From NCBI RefSeq assembly GCF_036226365.1, contig NZ_CP108462.1, forward strand, positions 1,364,001 through 1,428,000: a DNA stretch of 64,000 nt. Direction: 5' to 3'. Shown here one piece after another: positions 16,301 to 24,940 of the stretch (positions within the stretch are counted from its first letter, which is position 1; each line of letters opens with the position of its first letter). The notes beneath the pieces are model-generated. The model made no database searches. It worked only from the letters and a program-made list of their open reading frames with translations, and was not told where the DNA came from. The translations under genes and the position numbers were made by a program. The DNA is from Streptomyces sp. NBC_01262 (GTDB lineage Bacteria; Actinomycetota; Actinomycetes; Streptomycetales; Streptomycetaceae).

Positions 16301-17118
16301 GCAAGATCATGACCCCGGACGAGGCCGTCGGCCGGCTCCGCTCCGGCATGACCGTCGGCATCGGCGGCTGGGGCTCGCGCCGCAAGCCGATGGCCCTGGT
16401 CCGGGCCCTGCTGCGGTCCGGGGTCACCGATCTGACCGTCGTCTCGTACGGCGGCCCAGATGTCGGGCTGCTCGCGGCGGCGGGCCGCATCCGCAGGCTC
16501 GTCACCGCCTTCGTGACCCTGGACTCGATCCCGCTGGAGCCGCACTTCCGGGCCGCGCGGGAGAGCGGCTCCCTCGAACTCACCGAGCTGGACGAGGCGA
16601 TGATGATGTGGGGTCTGACCGCCGCCGCACACCGGCTGCCCTTCATGCCGATCCGGGCCGGGCTCGGCTCCGACGTGATGCGGGTCAACCCCGGCCTGCG
16701 CACGGTCACTTCGCCGTACGAGAACCGGGAGGAGCTGGTCGCGGTCCCCGCCCTGCGCCTGGACGCCGCCCTGGTCCACCTCAACCGCGCGGATGCCCGG
16801 GGCAACGGCCAGTACCTGGGCCCGGATCCGTACTTCGACGACCTGTTCTGCGAGGCGGCGGACACGGCGTACGTGTCGTGCGAGCGGATCGTCGACACCG
16901 CCGAGCTGCTCAAAGCGGCGGCCCCGCAGTCGCTGCTCGTCAAGCGGCAGTACGTCACCGGCGTCGTCGAGGCCCCCCACGGCGCCCACTTCACCTCCTG
17001 CGCACCCGACTACGACCGCGACGAGGACCTCCAGCGGGCCTACGCCGACGCGGCCGCCGCCGGCGGCGAGGCATGGCGGGACTTCGCCCACCGCTACGTG
17101 ACGCAGGAGCAGCCATGA
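16297..17118 (+). CDS. ipdA: IpdA, alpha subunit of COCHEA-CoA ring hydrolase
   Basis: A 273-residue CoA-transferase family I alpha-type subunit, ATG 16297 overlapping the echA20 stop. It has GMTVGIGGWGSRRKPMALVR near the start and ELDEAMMMWGLTAAA, where Glu100 lies in the region of the catalytic Glu of this family (Glu105 in the characterised actinobacterial IpdA; the correspondence is my alignment by eye). IpdAB uses the CoA-transferase fold to hydrolyse the last steroid ring rather than move CoA. It pairs with the next gene product. Confidence 0.88.
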   Translation: MSKIMTPDEAVGRLRSGMTVGIGGWGSRRKPMALVRALLRSGVTDLTVVSYGGPDVGLLAAAGRIRRLVTAFVTLDSIPLEPHFRAARESGSLELTELDEAMMMWGLTAAAHRLPFMPIRAGLGSDVMRVNPGLRTVTSPYENREELVAVPALRLDAALVHLNRADARGNGQYLGPDPYFDDLFCEAADTAYVSCERIVDTAELLKAAAPQSLLVKRQYVTGVVEAPHGAHFTSCAPDYDRDEDLQRAYADAAAAGGEAWRDFAHRYVTQEQP

Positions 17119-17822
17119 CCACCACCGCCGTGACCCGGACCGAGTACTGCGTCGTGGCCTGCGCCGAGGCCTGGCGGGGCGACGGGGAGATCCTGGCGAG
17201 CCCCATGGGCCCCGTGCCGTCCGCCGGGGCCCGCCTCGCGCGGCTCACCTTCGCACCGGACCTGCTGCTGACCGACGGCGAGGCGCTGCTGATCGACGCG
17301 TACGGTGAGGTGGAGGGCTGGCTGCCGTACCGTCAGCACCTCGCGATGGTCGCGGGGGGCCGGCGCCACGTGATGATGGGCGCCAGCCAGCTCGACCGTC
17401 ACGGCAACCAGAACATCTCCTGCGTCGGCGACTGGGCCCGGCCCACCCGCCAGCTGCTCGGGGTGCGCGGAGCGCCGGTCAACACCCTGAACAACCCGAC
17501 CAGTTACTGGGTGCCCAGGCACTCCCGCCGGGTCTTCGTCGAGCGGGTCGACATGGTCTGCGGGGTCGGCTACGACCGGGCGGCCGAGGCGGGCCCCTCG
17601 GCGAGCCGCTTCCACGACATCCGCCGGGTCGTCAGCGATCTGGGCGTCTTCGACTTCGACACCCCCGACCGCGGCATGCGCGTACGGTCCCTGCACCCGG
17701 GCGTGACCCTCGACGAGGTCCGGGCCGCGACCGCCTTCGAGCTCGCCGCCGCGGACGAGGTCCCGTACACCCGCGACCCGACTCCCGAGGAACTGCGGCT
17801 GATCCGCGAGGTCCTGACGTGA
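17115..17822 (+). CDS. ipdB: IpdB, beta subunit of COCHEA-CoA ring hydrolase
   Basis: A 235-residue CoA-transferase beta-type subunit from ATG 17115, in ATGA overlap with ipdA. Characteristic stretches are CVVACAEAWRGDGEILASPMG, GASQLDRHGNQNISCVGDW and LNNPTSYWVPRHSRRVFVE. Ordinary beta subunits carry a catalytic Glu in an SENG motif, which is not seen here; this agrees with IpdB, where catalysis belongs to IpdA. It overlaps ipdC by GTGA. Confidence 0.86.
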   Translation: MTTTAVTRTEYCVVACAEAWRGDGEILASPMGPVPSAGARLARLTFAPDLLLTDGEALLIDAYGEVEGWLPYRQHLAMVAGGRRHVMMGASQLDRHGNQNISCVGDWARPTRQLLGVRGAPVNTLNNPTSYWVPRHSRRVFVERVDMVCGVGYDRAAEAGPSASRFHDIRRVVSDLGVFDFDTPDRGMRVRSLHPGVTLDEVRAATAFELAAADEVPYTRDPTPEELRLIREVLT

Positions 17823-18871
17823 CCGACGCGCAACTCACCACCGCGCTGACCGAGCTCACCGGCGTACGCCACCCCATCGTCCAGACCGGCATGGGCTGGG
17901 TCGCCGGCCCCGGGCTGGTGTCCGCCACCGCCAACGCGGGGGCGCTGGGCATCCTCGCCTCCGCCACGATGACGCCCGGTCAGCTCCTTGCTGCCGTGCG
18001 CGAGGTGAAGGAGCGCACCGACGCCCCCTTCGGCGTCAATCTGCGCGCCGACTCGGGCGACGCCCCCGAGCGGGTGCGGATCATCATCGACGAGGGCGTG
18101 CGCGTCGCCTCCTTCGCGCTCGCCCCCTCCCGTGAACTGATCGCCCGGCTCAAGGACGCCGGGGTCGTCGTCATCCCCTCCATCGGCGCCCGCCGCCACG
18201 CGGAGAAGGTGGCGGCCTGGGGCGCCGACGCCGTCCTCGTCCAGGGATCCGAGGGCGGCGGCCACACCGGGCAGGTCGCCACCACCGTGCTGCTCCCCCA
18301 GGTCGTCGACGCCGTCGACATCCCGGTCATCGCGGCCGGCGGCTTCTACGACGGCCGGGGCCTGGTCGCCGCCCTCGCGTACGGCGCCGCGGGCATCGCC
18401 ATGGGCACCCGCTTCCTGCTCACCTCCGACAGCCCCGTCCCGGACGCCGTCAAGGCCCGCTATCTCGCGGCCACCGTCAACGACATCACCGTCACCGACC
18501 GCATCGACGGCCTCCCCCACCGCATGCTCCGCACCGACCTGGTCGACGCCCTCGAACGCTCCGGCCGCCCCGCCGCCCTCCTGCGGGCCCTGCGGCATGC
18601 CGCCGCCTTCCGCCGGACCTCGGGCCTGACCTGGCCCGCGATGATCCGCGACGGCCTGGCCATGAAGCACGGCAAGCACCTCACCTGGAGCCAGGTCCTG
18701 ATGGCCGCCAACACCCCGATGATGCTCAGGTCCTCGATGGTCGACGGCCGCCCGGACCTCGGCATCATGGCCGCCGGGCAGATCGCCGGACTGATCGACG
18801 ACCTGCCCTCCTGCGCCGAGCTGATCGACCGCGTCATGGCCGAGGCGACGGCGACCCTGGCCCGGCTCTGA
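17819..18871 (+). CDS. ipdC: IpdC, nitronate-monooxygenase-fold flavoenzyme
   Basis: A 350-residue TIM-barrel flavoprotein from GTG 17819, overlapping ipdB. HPIVQTGMGWVAGPGLVSAT, LVQGSEGGGHTG, and IAAGGFYDGRGLVAALAYGA are the FMN-binding signatures of the nitronate monooxygenase/2-nitropropane dioxygenase family. Length matches mycobacterial IpdC (about 355), which acts on HIP-derived CoA thioesters in ring C/D breakdown. Last gene of the operon; the convergent glycosyltransferase gene ends 21 bases away. Confidence 0.86.
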   Translation: MTDAQLTTALTELTGVRHPIVQTGMGWVAGPGLVSATANAGALGILASATMTPGQLLAAVREVKERTDAPFGVNLRADSGDAPERVRIIIDEGVRVASFALAPSRELIARLKDAGVVVIPSIGARRHAEKVAAWGADAVLVQGSEGGGHTGQVATTVLLPQVVDAVDIPVIAAGGFYDGRGLVAALAYGAAGIAMGTRFLLTSDSPVPDAVKARYLAATVNDITVTDRIDGLPHRMLRTDLVDALERSGRPAALLRALRHAAAFRRTSGLTWPAMIRDGLAMKHGKHLTWSQVLMAANTPMMLRSSMVDGRPDLGIMAAGQIAGLIDDLPSCAELIDRVMAEATATLARL

Positions 18872-18892
18872 CCGCCGCAGCCGTCCGCGGCG

Positions 18893-20101
18893 TCACAGGG
18901 ATTCCGGGAGGCGGGCCACAGTGCTCATCTCCTGATGGACGCGGTCCAGGAGCGCCGCGTACGACGCGATCATGCGGGTGCGGCTGAAGCGCTCCCGGCT
19001 GCGGGCGATGGCCGGGGCGTACTCGGTGCCGCAGGCGGCGGCCCGGGCCCAGGCCTGGGCGATGAGGCCGGGGTCGGGCGGGGTGAGGATGCCGCGTTCG
19101 CCGACGATCTCCGCGCAGTCGCCGACCTCTGTGGAGACCGGGACGGCGCCGCACATCATGCCCTCGATCAGGGACAGCGGGGCCGCCTCGCCACTGGAGG
19201 AGGTCAGCGAGACCACGTCTGCGGCGGCGTACAGGGTCTCCATGTCCTGCCGTACGCCCAGCAGGTGCAGCCGGTCCGCGAGCCAGGGGGCGTCGCCGAA
19301 CGCGGCGGCGATGTCGGCGTGGAGCCCGGGGTTGGCGGGGGTCATGCCGGCGCCGCACATCATGATGTGGGCGCCGGGGTCGTCGTGCAGCCAGGCACGG
19401 GCGGCCCGCAGGAAGAGGGGGACGTTCTTCATCCCCGCGTAGCGGGCCGCGAAGACCACGGCCGGCGCGCACTCGGGGATGCCGAGCGAGCCCCGGAGCA
19501 GGGTGCGGCGGGCGGGGTCGGGTCTGAAGCGCAGCAGGTCGACCCCGTTGGGGATGACGTGCAGCAGCCCGCCGGGGATCCCGGCGGCCTGGTACGCGGC
19601 CCGGGTGGACTCCGCGCAGCAGACGGCGGCCGTGACCCGGCCGTCGGAGACGGCCGCCTTCAGCTCGTCCAGCGCCGGCCCCTGGTTCTCCGGGTCGGAG
19701 CGGTGCAGGCAGACCACGACGGGCCTGCGCGGCAGCCCCGGCTGGTTCAGCAGGCCGAGCGGCTGCTCCTTCAGCGACAGGATGACGTCGGCGCCCGCCA
19801 TCGCCCGGGCCGTCGCGGCGAGTTCCGTCCCCGTGAAGGCGGCCGGATCGCCGGTCAGGCCCAGCGTCCGGTTGAGGGAGGTGACCTCCACACCGGCGGC
19901 GGTCAGCGCCCGGTAGCAGGCGTCCTCCCCCATCGGCTGGCGGGTGGCCTCGCGGTACATCTCTCCGTGGACGCTCAGTACGCGTTGGTACTGGCCGCCT
20001 TCTCGAAGCCCCAGTACGACATCTGTGTGCACGATCCGGGCTCCTCCGGAGAAGAAGCCCTCATAGACCGACAGCACGCGCAGTCCATGCGTCATCCGCA
20101 C
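18893..20101 (-). CDS. GT4-type glycosyltransferase
   Basis: A 402-residue protein with the GT-B fold of family 4: N-terminal LRVLSVYEGFFSGGARIVHT, linker VIPNGVDLLRFRPDP, AARYAGMKNVPLFLRAARAW, and the donor-binding segment SSSGEAAPLSLIEGMMCGAVPV containing the E-x7-E pattern. The start is GTG 20101 with GGTGGTGAT upstream; an in-frame ATG follows at codon 3. It is cytoplasmic and lacks a signal peptide. Neither acceptor nor sugar can be told. It is flanked by the steroid cluster and secreted-protein genes and belongs clearly to neither. Confidence 0.82.
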   Translation of the reverse strand: MRMTHGLRVLSVYEGFFSGGARIVHTDVVLGLREGGQYQRVLSVHGEMYREATRQPMGEDACYRALTAAGVEVTSLNRTLGLTGDPAAFTGTELAATARAMAGADVILSLKEQPLGLLNQPGLPRRPVVVCLHRSDPENQGPALDELKAAVSDGRVTAAVCCAESTRAAYQAAGIPGGLLHVIPNGVDLLRFRPDPARRTLLRGSLGIPECAPAVVFAARYAGMKNVPLFLRAARAWLHDDPGAHIMMCGAGMTPANPGLHADIAAAFGDAPWLADRLHLLGVRQDMETLYAAADVVSLTSSSGEAAPLSLIEGMMCGAVPVSTEVGDCAEIVGERGILTPPDPGLIAQAWARAAACGTEYAPAIARSRERFSRTRMIASYAALLDRVHQEMSTVARLPESL

Positions 20102-20251
20102 ATCACCACCCGCCTAGCGCAGTTTCGGAATCGAACCCCTGATCAGCGGGTTAGCCGCTATGAGGCCGGGTGAAACTTGCGCACAGGTGAACACGGTGTT
20201 TCGTACCGGCGCACGGTTGGCAAGTCCTGCGCCAAGACCATGGCCGGGGGC

Positions 20252-20283
20252 GCCCCGGGGCGGACCGCCGTCCGTCCCGGGGC
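20252..20283 (-). terminator. GC-rich hairpin after FG-GAP gene
   Basis: A 14-bp stem with one mismatch (GCCCCGGGGCGGAC against GTCCGTCCCGGGGC) and a 4-base loop starts 11 bases past the stop of the FG-GAP gene. On the plus strand it is followed by TGTTTTCC, so its U-tract favours termination of plus-strand transcripts while the stem can still stop the minus-strand transcript. Confidence 0.65.
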
Positions 20284-20293
20284 TGTTTTCCTG

Positions 20294-21475
20294 TCAGCCG
20301 CAGGAGCCGGTGAAGACGTCCACCTGGCCGCCGCCGCTGTTCGCCACCGCGATGTCCGTGGTGCCGTCGTCGTCGAGGTCGGCGGCCTGGGCGTCGTACG
20401 CACCGGAGGCGCTGAGCTCGCTCAGCTGGGTGAGGGTGCCGTCGGCCGCGCCCTGGAAGAGCGTGACGGACTCGCCCTTGAGGGAGGAGACCAGGATGTC
20501 GCTGTATCCGTCCTCGTCGAGGTCGGCCGCGCTGACGGCGACGGGCAGAGCGGACGTGGTGTAGGCGGTGGCGGCGGCGAAGGTGCCGTCGCCGTTGCCC
20601 AGGTACACGTCCAGGGTGTTGGAGCCGTTGCTGATGGTGGCGAGGTCGGTGTCGCCGTCGCCGTTGAAGTCGCCGGTGGCGATGGAGTAGAGGCGGGCGA
20701 CGCTCGCGTACTCCGTGACGGCGCCGAAGGTGCCGTCGCCCGCTCCGAGGTCGACGCTGACGCCGCCGGAGCCGCCGACGCTCGCCGTGGCGAGGTCCAG
20801 GTTGCCGTCGCCGTCGAAGTCGGCGAGGACGATGCCGTGCGGCCTGGTGACGGTGACGGCCTGGGCGTCGACGGTGAAGGTGCCGTCACCGGCGCCCAGC
20901 AGGATGCTCACCGCGCTGGTGTCCTGCTCCGCGACGACCAGGTCGAGGTCTCCGTCCCCGTCGAGGTCACCGGCGGCCAGGGACCGGGGGGCCGCGCCGA
21001 CGGTGTACTGGGTGGCGTCGGCGAAGGTGCCGTCGCCGCCGCCGAGGAGGACGCTGACGGTGGCGCCGCCGAAGTCGGCGCTGGCTATGTCGGGATTCCC
21101 GTCGCCGTTCACGTCGGCGATGACCGACTGGTAGGGCTGCGTACCGACCGCGTACTCGGTGCCGGTGGCGAAGGTGCCGTCACCGTTGCCGAGCAGGACG
21201 GTCAGCGAGTCGCCGTCCAGGTTGGTGGCGACGACATCCTGCTCACCGTCGCCGTTGAGGTCGCCGGTGGCCACGTGGCGGGTGTTGGAGCCGGCCGACG
21301 CCGAGGTGGCGGACTGGGTGAAGGACAGACCGCTCGTGCACTCGGTGGCGGTCTCCTCCGCGGTGGTGCCGCTGGCCGAGGCCAGTCCGGCCAGCGCGGC
21401 GCCCATGACCAGTGCGCCCGCGGCGCCGACGGCCAGAACGCGGGGACCGCGGCTCTTCTTCTTGTGCTCGCTCAT
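20294..21475 (-). CDS. Secreted FG-GAP/VCBS seven-bladed beta-propeller protein
   Basis: A 393-residue protein from ATG 21475. A lysine-rich start (MSEHKKKSRGPR) and hydrophobic core up to about residue 35 form a Sec signal peptide ending near ASASG. The rest is seven repeats, each with a calcium-loop motif: DLNGDGEQD, DVNGDGNPD, DLDGDGDLD, DFDGDGNLD, DFNGDGDTD, DLDEDGYSD and DLDDDGTTD. This predicts a complete seven-bladed, Ca-binding propeller outside the cell, probably for binding. No enzymatic motif is present. It is downstream of the secreted dioxygenase but separated by a strong palindrome. Confidence 0.85.
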   Translation of the reverse strand: MSEHKKKSRGPRVLAVGAAGALVMGAALAGLASASGTTAEETATECTSGLSFTQSATSASAGSNTRHVATGDLNGDGEQDVVATNLDGDSLTVLLGNGDGTFATGTEYAVGTQPYQSVIADVNGDGNPDIASADFGGATVSVLLGGGDGTFADATQYTVGAAPRSLAAGDLDGDGDLDLVVAEQDTSAVSILLGAGDGTFTVDAQAVTVTRPHGIVLADFDGDGNLDLATASVGGSGGVSVDLGAGDGTFGAVTEYASVARLYSIATGDFNGDGDTDLATISNGSNTLDVYLGNGDGTFAAATAYTTSALPVAVSAADLDEDGYSDILVSSLKGESVTLFQGAADGTLTQLSELSASGAYDAQAADLDDDGTTDIAVANSGGGQVDVFTGSCG

Positions 21476-21502
21476 GATGGAACGGGCCTTTCGGCAAAGA
21501 GG

Positions 21503-21532
21503 GGCCGGCCGTGCGGGCCCGCACGGCCGGCC
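21503..21532 (-). terminator. Perfect 30-base palindrome between dioxygenase and FG-GAP genes
   Basis: Each 15-base arm (GGCCGGCCGTGCGGG and its complement) meets without a loop. On the minus strand it is followed by CCCTCTTTGCC, giving a short U-rich tail, so it should end the dioxygenase transcript before the FG-GAP gene. Confidence 0.7.
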
Positions 21533-21545
21533 GGTACGGAAGACG

Positions 21546-22370
21546 TCAGCTGGTGCTGACGCCCATGGTCAAGGTGGCCGCGTAGCCGTCGGAGACCGAA
21601 CTGCCGAGCGCGGTGAGGGTCAGCAGGCCGGACGACGCCCCACCGTCGTCGTAGATGCCGTCGTTCTCCAGCAACGTCTCCTTGGTGGTGTTGTCGGAGT
21701 ACGGGGACAGGGCCTGGACCTCGGTGTTGATGTCCTGGTCGAAGAAGAGCTGGCCGGTGTGGAGGAGGGTGCCGCCGGTGTACGAGGTGTCGGTGAGGGT
21801 GACGCCGGTGTGGACCCGCAGGTGCACGTGGACGGCCCTGGAGACGTAGTGGCCGGGCCAGATCGAGGTGATGGAGCACTGGCCGTTGGAGTCGGTGACC
21901 TGACCGCCGCGCAGGAACGTGCCGTCGTCGTCCTCGGTGTGGCCGTTGCCGCCCACGAAGCCGGAGTACTCGCCGAGGGTGTCGCAGTGCCAGATCTCCA
22001 CCAGCGCGTCCGCCAGCGGCTCACAGTCGTTGTCCTCGTCCACCACGGTGAAGGTGTACTCCACCGGCACCCCGTCCTTGCCCTCGGTGATGTCGGTACG
22101 CACCAGCGCACCGTCCAGCGAGTACGGGCCCTCGGTGACCTCGGAGGTCAGCGAGCACACCGCGCTGGACGCGGTCGCCGTCGCGGCGGCGTCGGCGCTC
22201 GCGGCGGAGTCGGAGGTGGTGACGGTGGCGGCTCCCGCCAGGCCGGCCGCGCCGGCGGTGACGACCGCGACGCCGGCGCCGCCTGCGATGAGCACCTTGC
22301 GGCGGGTCATCGGGCCCTTCGCCTTGTGCTTCGGAAGGGACTGGTCTAAGTTCTGCGTTTTGTCTGTCAT
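21546..22370 (-). CDS. Exported intradiol ring-cleavage dioxygenase
   Basis: A 274-residue protein. After MTRRKVLIAGGAGVAVV, a Tat-like signal, comes an Ala/Ser-rich linker and then the catalytic domain: TEGPYSLDGALVRTDI, VEIWHCDTLGEYSGF and WPGHYVSRAVHVHLRVH. These supply the two Tyr and two His that bind Fe(III) in catechol or protocatechuate dioxygenases. Secreted members are known from lignocellulose-degrading streptomycetes. ATG 22370 has no good ribosome site; the in-frame ATG at 22310 has GAAGGG five bases upstream and gives a clean Tat start, so it may be the true one. A TGTCGACA pair lies 100-159 bases upstream of 22370. Confidence 0.85.
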   Translation of the reverse strand: MTDKTQNLDQSLPKHKAKGPMTRRKVLIAGGAGVAVVTAGAAGLAGAATVTTSDSAASADAAATATASSAVCSLTSEVTEGPYSLDGALVRTDITEGKDGVPVEYTFTVVDEDNDCEPLADALVEIWHCDTLGEYSGFVGGNGHTEDDDGTFLRGGQVTDSNGQCSITSIWPGHYVSRAVHVHLRVHTGVTLTDTSYTGGTLLHTGQLFFDQDINTEVQALSPYSDNTTKETLLENDGIYDDGGASSGLLTLTALGSSVSDGYAATLTMGVSTS

Positions 22371-22469
22371 AGGAAGATAATTTAGCTACGTCATCTATGA
22401 CTGACGTATCGCCGAGCTGTCATTTCCATCGGAAGAATCCCCCGCATCATGCCGCCCAACCGCCCCACC

Positions 22470-22532
22470 TGTCGACAGATAGGCCCATGAGAAACCCTCA
22501 GGTCTCACATGGGCCGATATCTGTCGACACAA
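22470..22532. promoter_or_regulatory. Second paired TGTCGACA element around a hairpin
   Basis: TGTCGACA at 22470-22477 (inside CTGTCGACAG) and 22522-22529, centres 52 bp apart, as at 127-192. The right half GATATCTGTCGACACAA is identical to 176-192. Between the copies, arms GGCCCATGAG and CTCACATGGGCC can pair with a 2-base bulge, giving a hairpin that may also terminate the upstream beta-helix gene. It lies upstream of the dioxygenase and downstream of the beta-helix gene. Confidence 0.6.
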
Positions 22533-22553
22533 ATGGGGGTGTGCGTTTTCCTC

Positions 22554-24575
22554 TTACGCCACCGTCAGCGTGATCGCCCCGCTGTAGCTGCCGCCCGCCT
22601 TGACAGCCGTGGCGGTGCCGTCGACCGTCATGGACACCGTCTTGCCCGAGGGGGCGGTGACGGACGCGTCGTCGGCAATGTCCAGCGCGCTCAGGTACGA
22701 GGTGCCGGTCACCGTCCAGACGGCGCCGTTGGCCAGGCTGACGATGACACCGTTGTTGACCACCGCCTGGGCGGTGTTGGTGACCTCGCCGAGCTCACGG
22801 TAGTCCGCCGGGGTGATGGTGCTGATGTTGTGCTTGGCGGCGGAGGCGGTGATGACACCGGTGATGTCACCGCCGTCGAAGGTGAGCGCCAGATTCATCC
22901 CGGACAGCGAACTCGTGCCGCCCCTGATGGAGTTGTAGAAGTCACCGGCCAGCGAGATGTCGGTGAACGTGGCGCTCGCGTCCGTGCTCGTGGCCGTGGT
23001 GACGTCGAACCCGCTCACCTTGCTCACGGTGCCCGTCGGCTCGGTGTAGACGGCCGACGTCTCGCTGCTCCACGGTTTGCCCGACACCGTGGTCTTGCCG
23101 GGGTTGTCGGTGTCCATCAGCTGGAAGATCACCCCGGTCCCGGAGCTGATGCTCGCCCCCTCGGAGCCGTCCACGGTCAGGACGGCCGCCGACGACTTCG
23201 ACAGGAAGGTGGTCTCGGCGGTGGTGATCTGCGTCCCGCCGTCGATGATCACCGGCGCCCCGGTGGCCCACATCACCCCGAACCGGCCGGAGTTGATGAC
23301 CGTGGCCTGTTCGGGCAGCGCGGCGAGCTCGGTGGCGGTGAGGCCCAGCTCCAGCGAGTCGTTGAGGTCCGCCACGGCCTCGGCGGTGCTGTCGCCGTAG
23401 TGCACCGTCCCGCCCCAGTTGATGGTCGCGTACGAGCACACGTCGAAGGTGGTGCCGAGGATGTGCTCGGTCACATCTCCGATGGCGTACGTGCCGTATC
23501 CGTCCGTCCCGGTGTTGGAGACCGTGCAGTTGATGGTGGTCAGCGTGCAGCCGCTGCCCTCGTCGACGGACAGCACGCCCCAGTTCTCGGACGACACATC
23601 GCAGTTGACGTAGCTGGCCCTGGTGTCCGTGCCCAGCAGATTGGTCGCCCGGACATTGCCGGACAGGCCCAGCATCCACGGCACCACGATCATGTACCGG
23701 GGGTCGCTGCTCGGCACGTACTCGTCGGGCAGCACGCCGTCCGCCGCGCTGAGCGTGGAGTTCTTGACGACCACGTTGCTGCCGTCGTCCGCGATCACCG
23801 CGGTACGGACCACGCCCTTGGTCGCGATCGTGGCGTCGTCCAGGACGAGCGTCGCCCCGTCCCCGGTGCCGAGGACGGCGGCGCCGTACCCGATGAAGTC
23901 GCAGCGGCCGTTGCCGGTGAAGGAGATCTCGGGCGACGTCAGCGCGTAACTGCCGTCCGACACGTAAACCCCGTTGAACGCCTCGCCGGTCGACGTGATC
24001 GACACACCGGTCGCGGCCGTGTTCGTGGCCGTCCCTCCGACCACGCTCGCCAGCACGGACTCCTTCGTCACGACTCCGCCGGCGCCCACGTAGAGCGCCT
24101 GCCGGAACGGGAAGGTGAGCGTGCTGTACGCCAACTCGTTGGCCGTCGCCACGGTCAGCACCACCGTGCCCGTGTACGTACCCGCGGCGATCGCTGTCGC
24201 CACTCCCCCGTAGCCGTCGGTCAGCTCCGCCAACTCCGAGCCCGTCTCCACCCCGTCCACGGTCAGCGTCAGGCTGTACCCGTCCGGGACCGTGATCGTG
24301 CCGCCCTCCTCGACCGTGAGGGCGCTCAGCGTCGTCGTACTGGTCAGCTCCACGGTTTCCCCGGACGCCACGGTCAGCGTCGCCGCCGCCGCCGCCGTCG
24401 CCGCCCGCGCGGCCGTCGGGACCGCCAGCGCCGGCGCCATGGCGGCGGCGACCGCCACCAGCAGCGCGCGCGGGCGGGCCCGGTAGGTCACCTCGCGTTG
24501 CGTCAGGCGCGGGCCTTCTGACGGCCCTCCTGATTCGCTAACTGTCGACACTTTTGCCGCAATCTTGCGTTTCAC
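22554..24575 (-). CDS. Large secreted beta-rich, beta-helix-like surface protein
   Basis: A 673-residue protein from GTG 24575, chosen for AAAGGAG six bases upstream. A basic region precedes the hydrophobic signal ALLVAVAAAMAPALAVPTAARA. The mature part is Thr/Ser/Gly/Val-rich with short strand-turn repeats typical of right-handed parallel beta-helices. Residues about 71-150 and the last 75 share a pattern (LSAL, VDG, GxYxGxxxLTVA), an apparent duplication of one module at both ends. Few Cys, no membrane anchor or sortase motif and no catalytic motif seen. A TGTCGACA copy lies within codons 9-11 and another 152 bases upstream of the start. Adhesin or polysaccharide binding is a guess. Confidence 0.7.
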   Translation of the reverse strand: MKRKIAAKVSTVSESGGPSEGPRLTQREVTYRARPRALLVAVAAAMAPALAVPTAARAATAAAAATLTVASGETVELTSTTTLSALTVEEGGTITVPDGYSLTLTVDGVETGSELAELTDGYGGVATAIAAGTYTGTVVLTVATANELAYSTLTFPFRQALYVGAGGVVTKESVLASVVGGTATNTAATGVSITSTGEAFNGVYVSDGSYALTSPEISFTGNGRCDFIGYGAAVLGTGDGATLVLDDATIATKGVVRTAVIADDGSNVVVKNSTLSAADGVLPDEYVPSSDPRYMIVVPWMLGLSGNVRATNLLGTDTRASYVNCDVSSENWGVLSVDEGSGCTLTTINCTVSNTGTDGYGTYAIGDVTEHILGTTFDVCSYATINWGGTVHYGDSTAEAVADLNDSLELGLTATELAALPEQATVINSGRFGVMWATGAPVIIDGGTQITTAETTFLSKSSAAVLTVDGSEGASISSGTGVIFQLMDTDNPGKTTVSGKPWSSETSAVYTEPTGTVSKVSGFDVTTATSTDASATFTDISLAGDFYNSIRGGTSSLSGMNLALTFDGGDITGVITASAAKHNISTITPADYRELGEVTNTAQAVVNNGVIVSLANGAVWTVTGTSYLSALDIADDASVTAPSGKTVSMTVDGTATAVKAGGSYSGAITLTVA

Positions 24576-24725
24576 CTCAGACTCCTTTGTCCCCGGTAGT
24601 GCTGCGTGCGCTCTGATCGATCGAGCGGTACCGAGTGAATCAGGGGGTTGAAAGCGGTGGAAGGCATTCCGTGCTGTGAATTGGGTGTCAGGATTCGCAT
24701 GGGATCCATAGGCGCAAGTGCCGTA

Positions 24726-24735
24726 GTGTCGACAC
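24726..24735. promoter_or_regulatory. TGTCGACA palindrome upstream of beta-helix gene
   Basis: The perfect 10-bp palindrome GTGTCGACAC lies about 150 bases before the GTG start at 24575; a further TGTCGACA is inside the coding start at 24543-24550. The 184-bp separation differs from the 52 bp of the other two pairs. It is part of the same motif family. Confidence 0.5.
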
Positions 24736-24940
24736 ATCAGTCAATACGGCCTCCCCGCTGTGCCGGCCTCCTGCCGTCGGATCGTGGGCGCCGCCTGCGC
24801 CCCGGTCGGGTGGGTGGTTGCGGGTGCGTCGGCGTCAGCAGGCGAGGGGGGTGTTCCCCCACCCCGCCCCTTCCCGAAACCGGGCTCCGCCCGGACCCGC
24901 CGGGGGCAAGCCCCCGGGCCCCCGAACGCCCTACGGGCGT

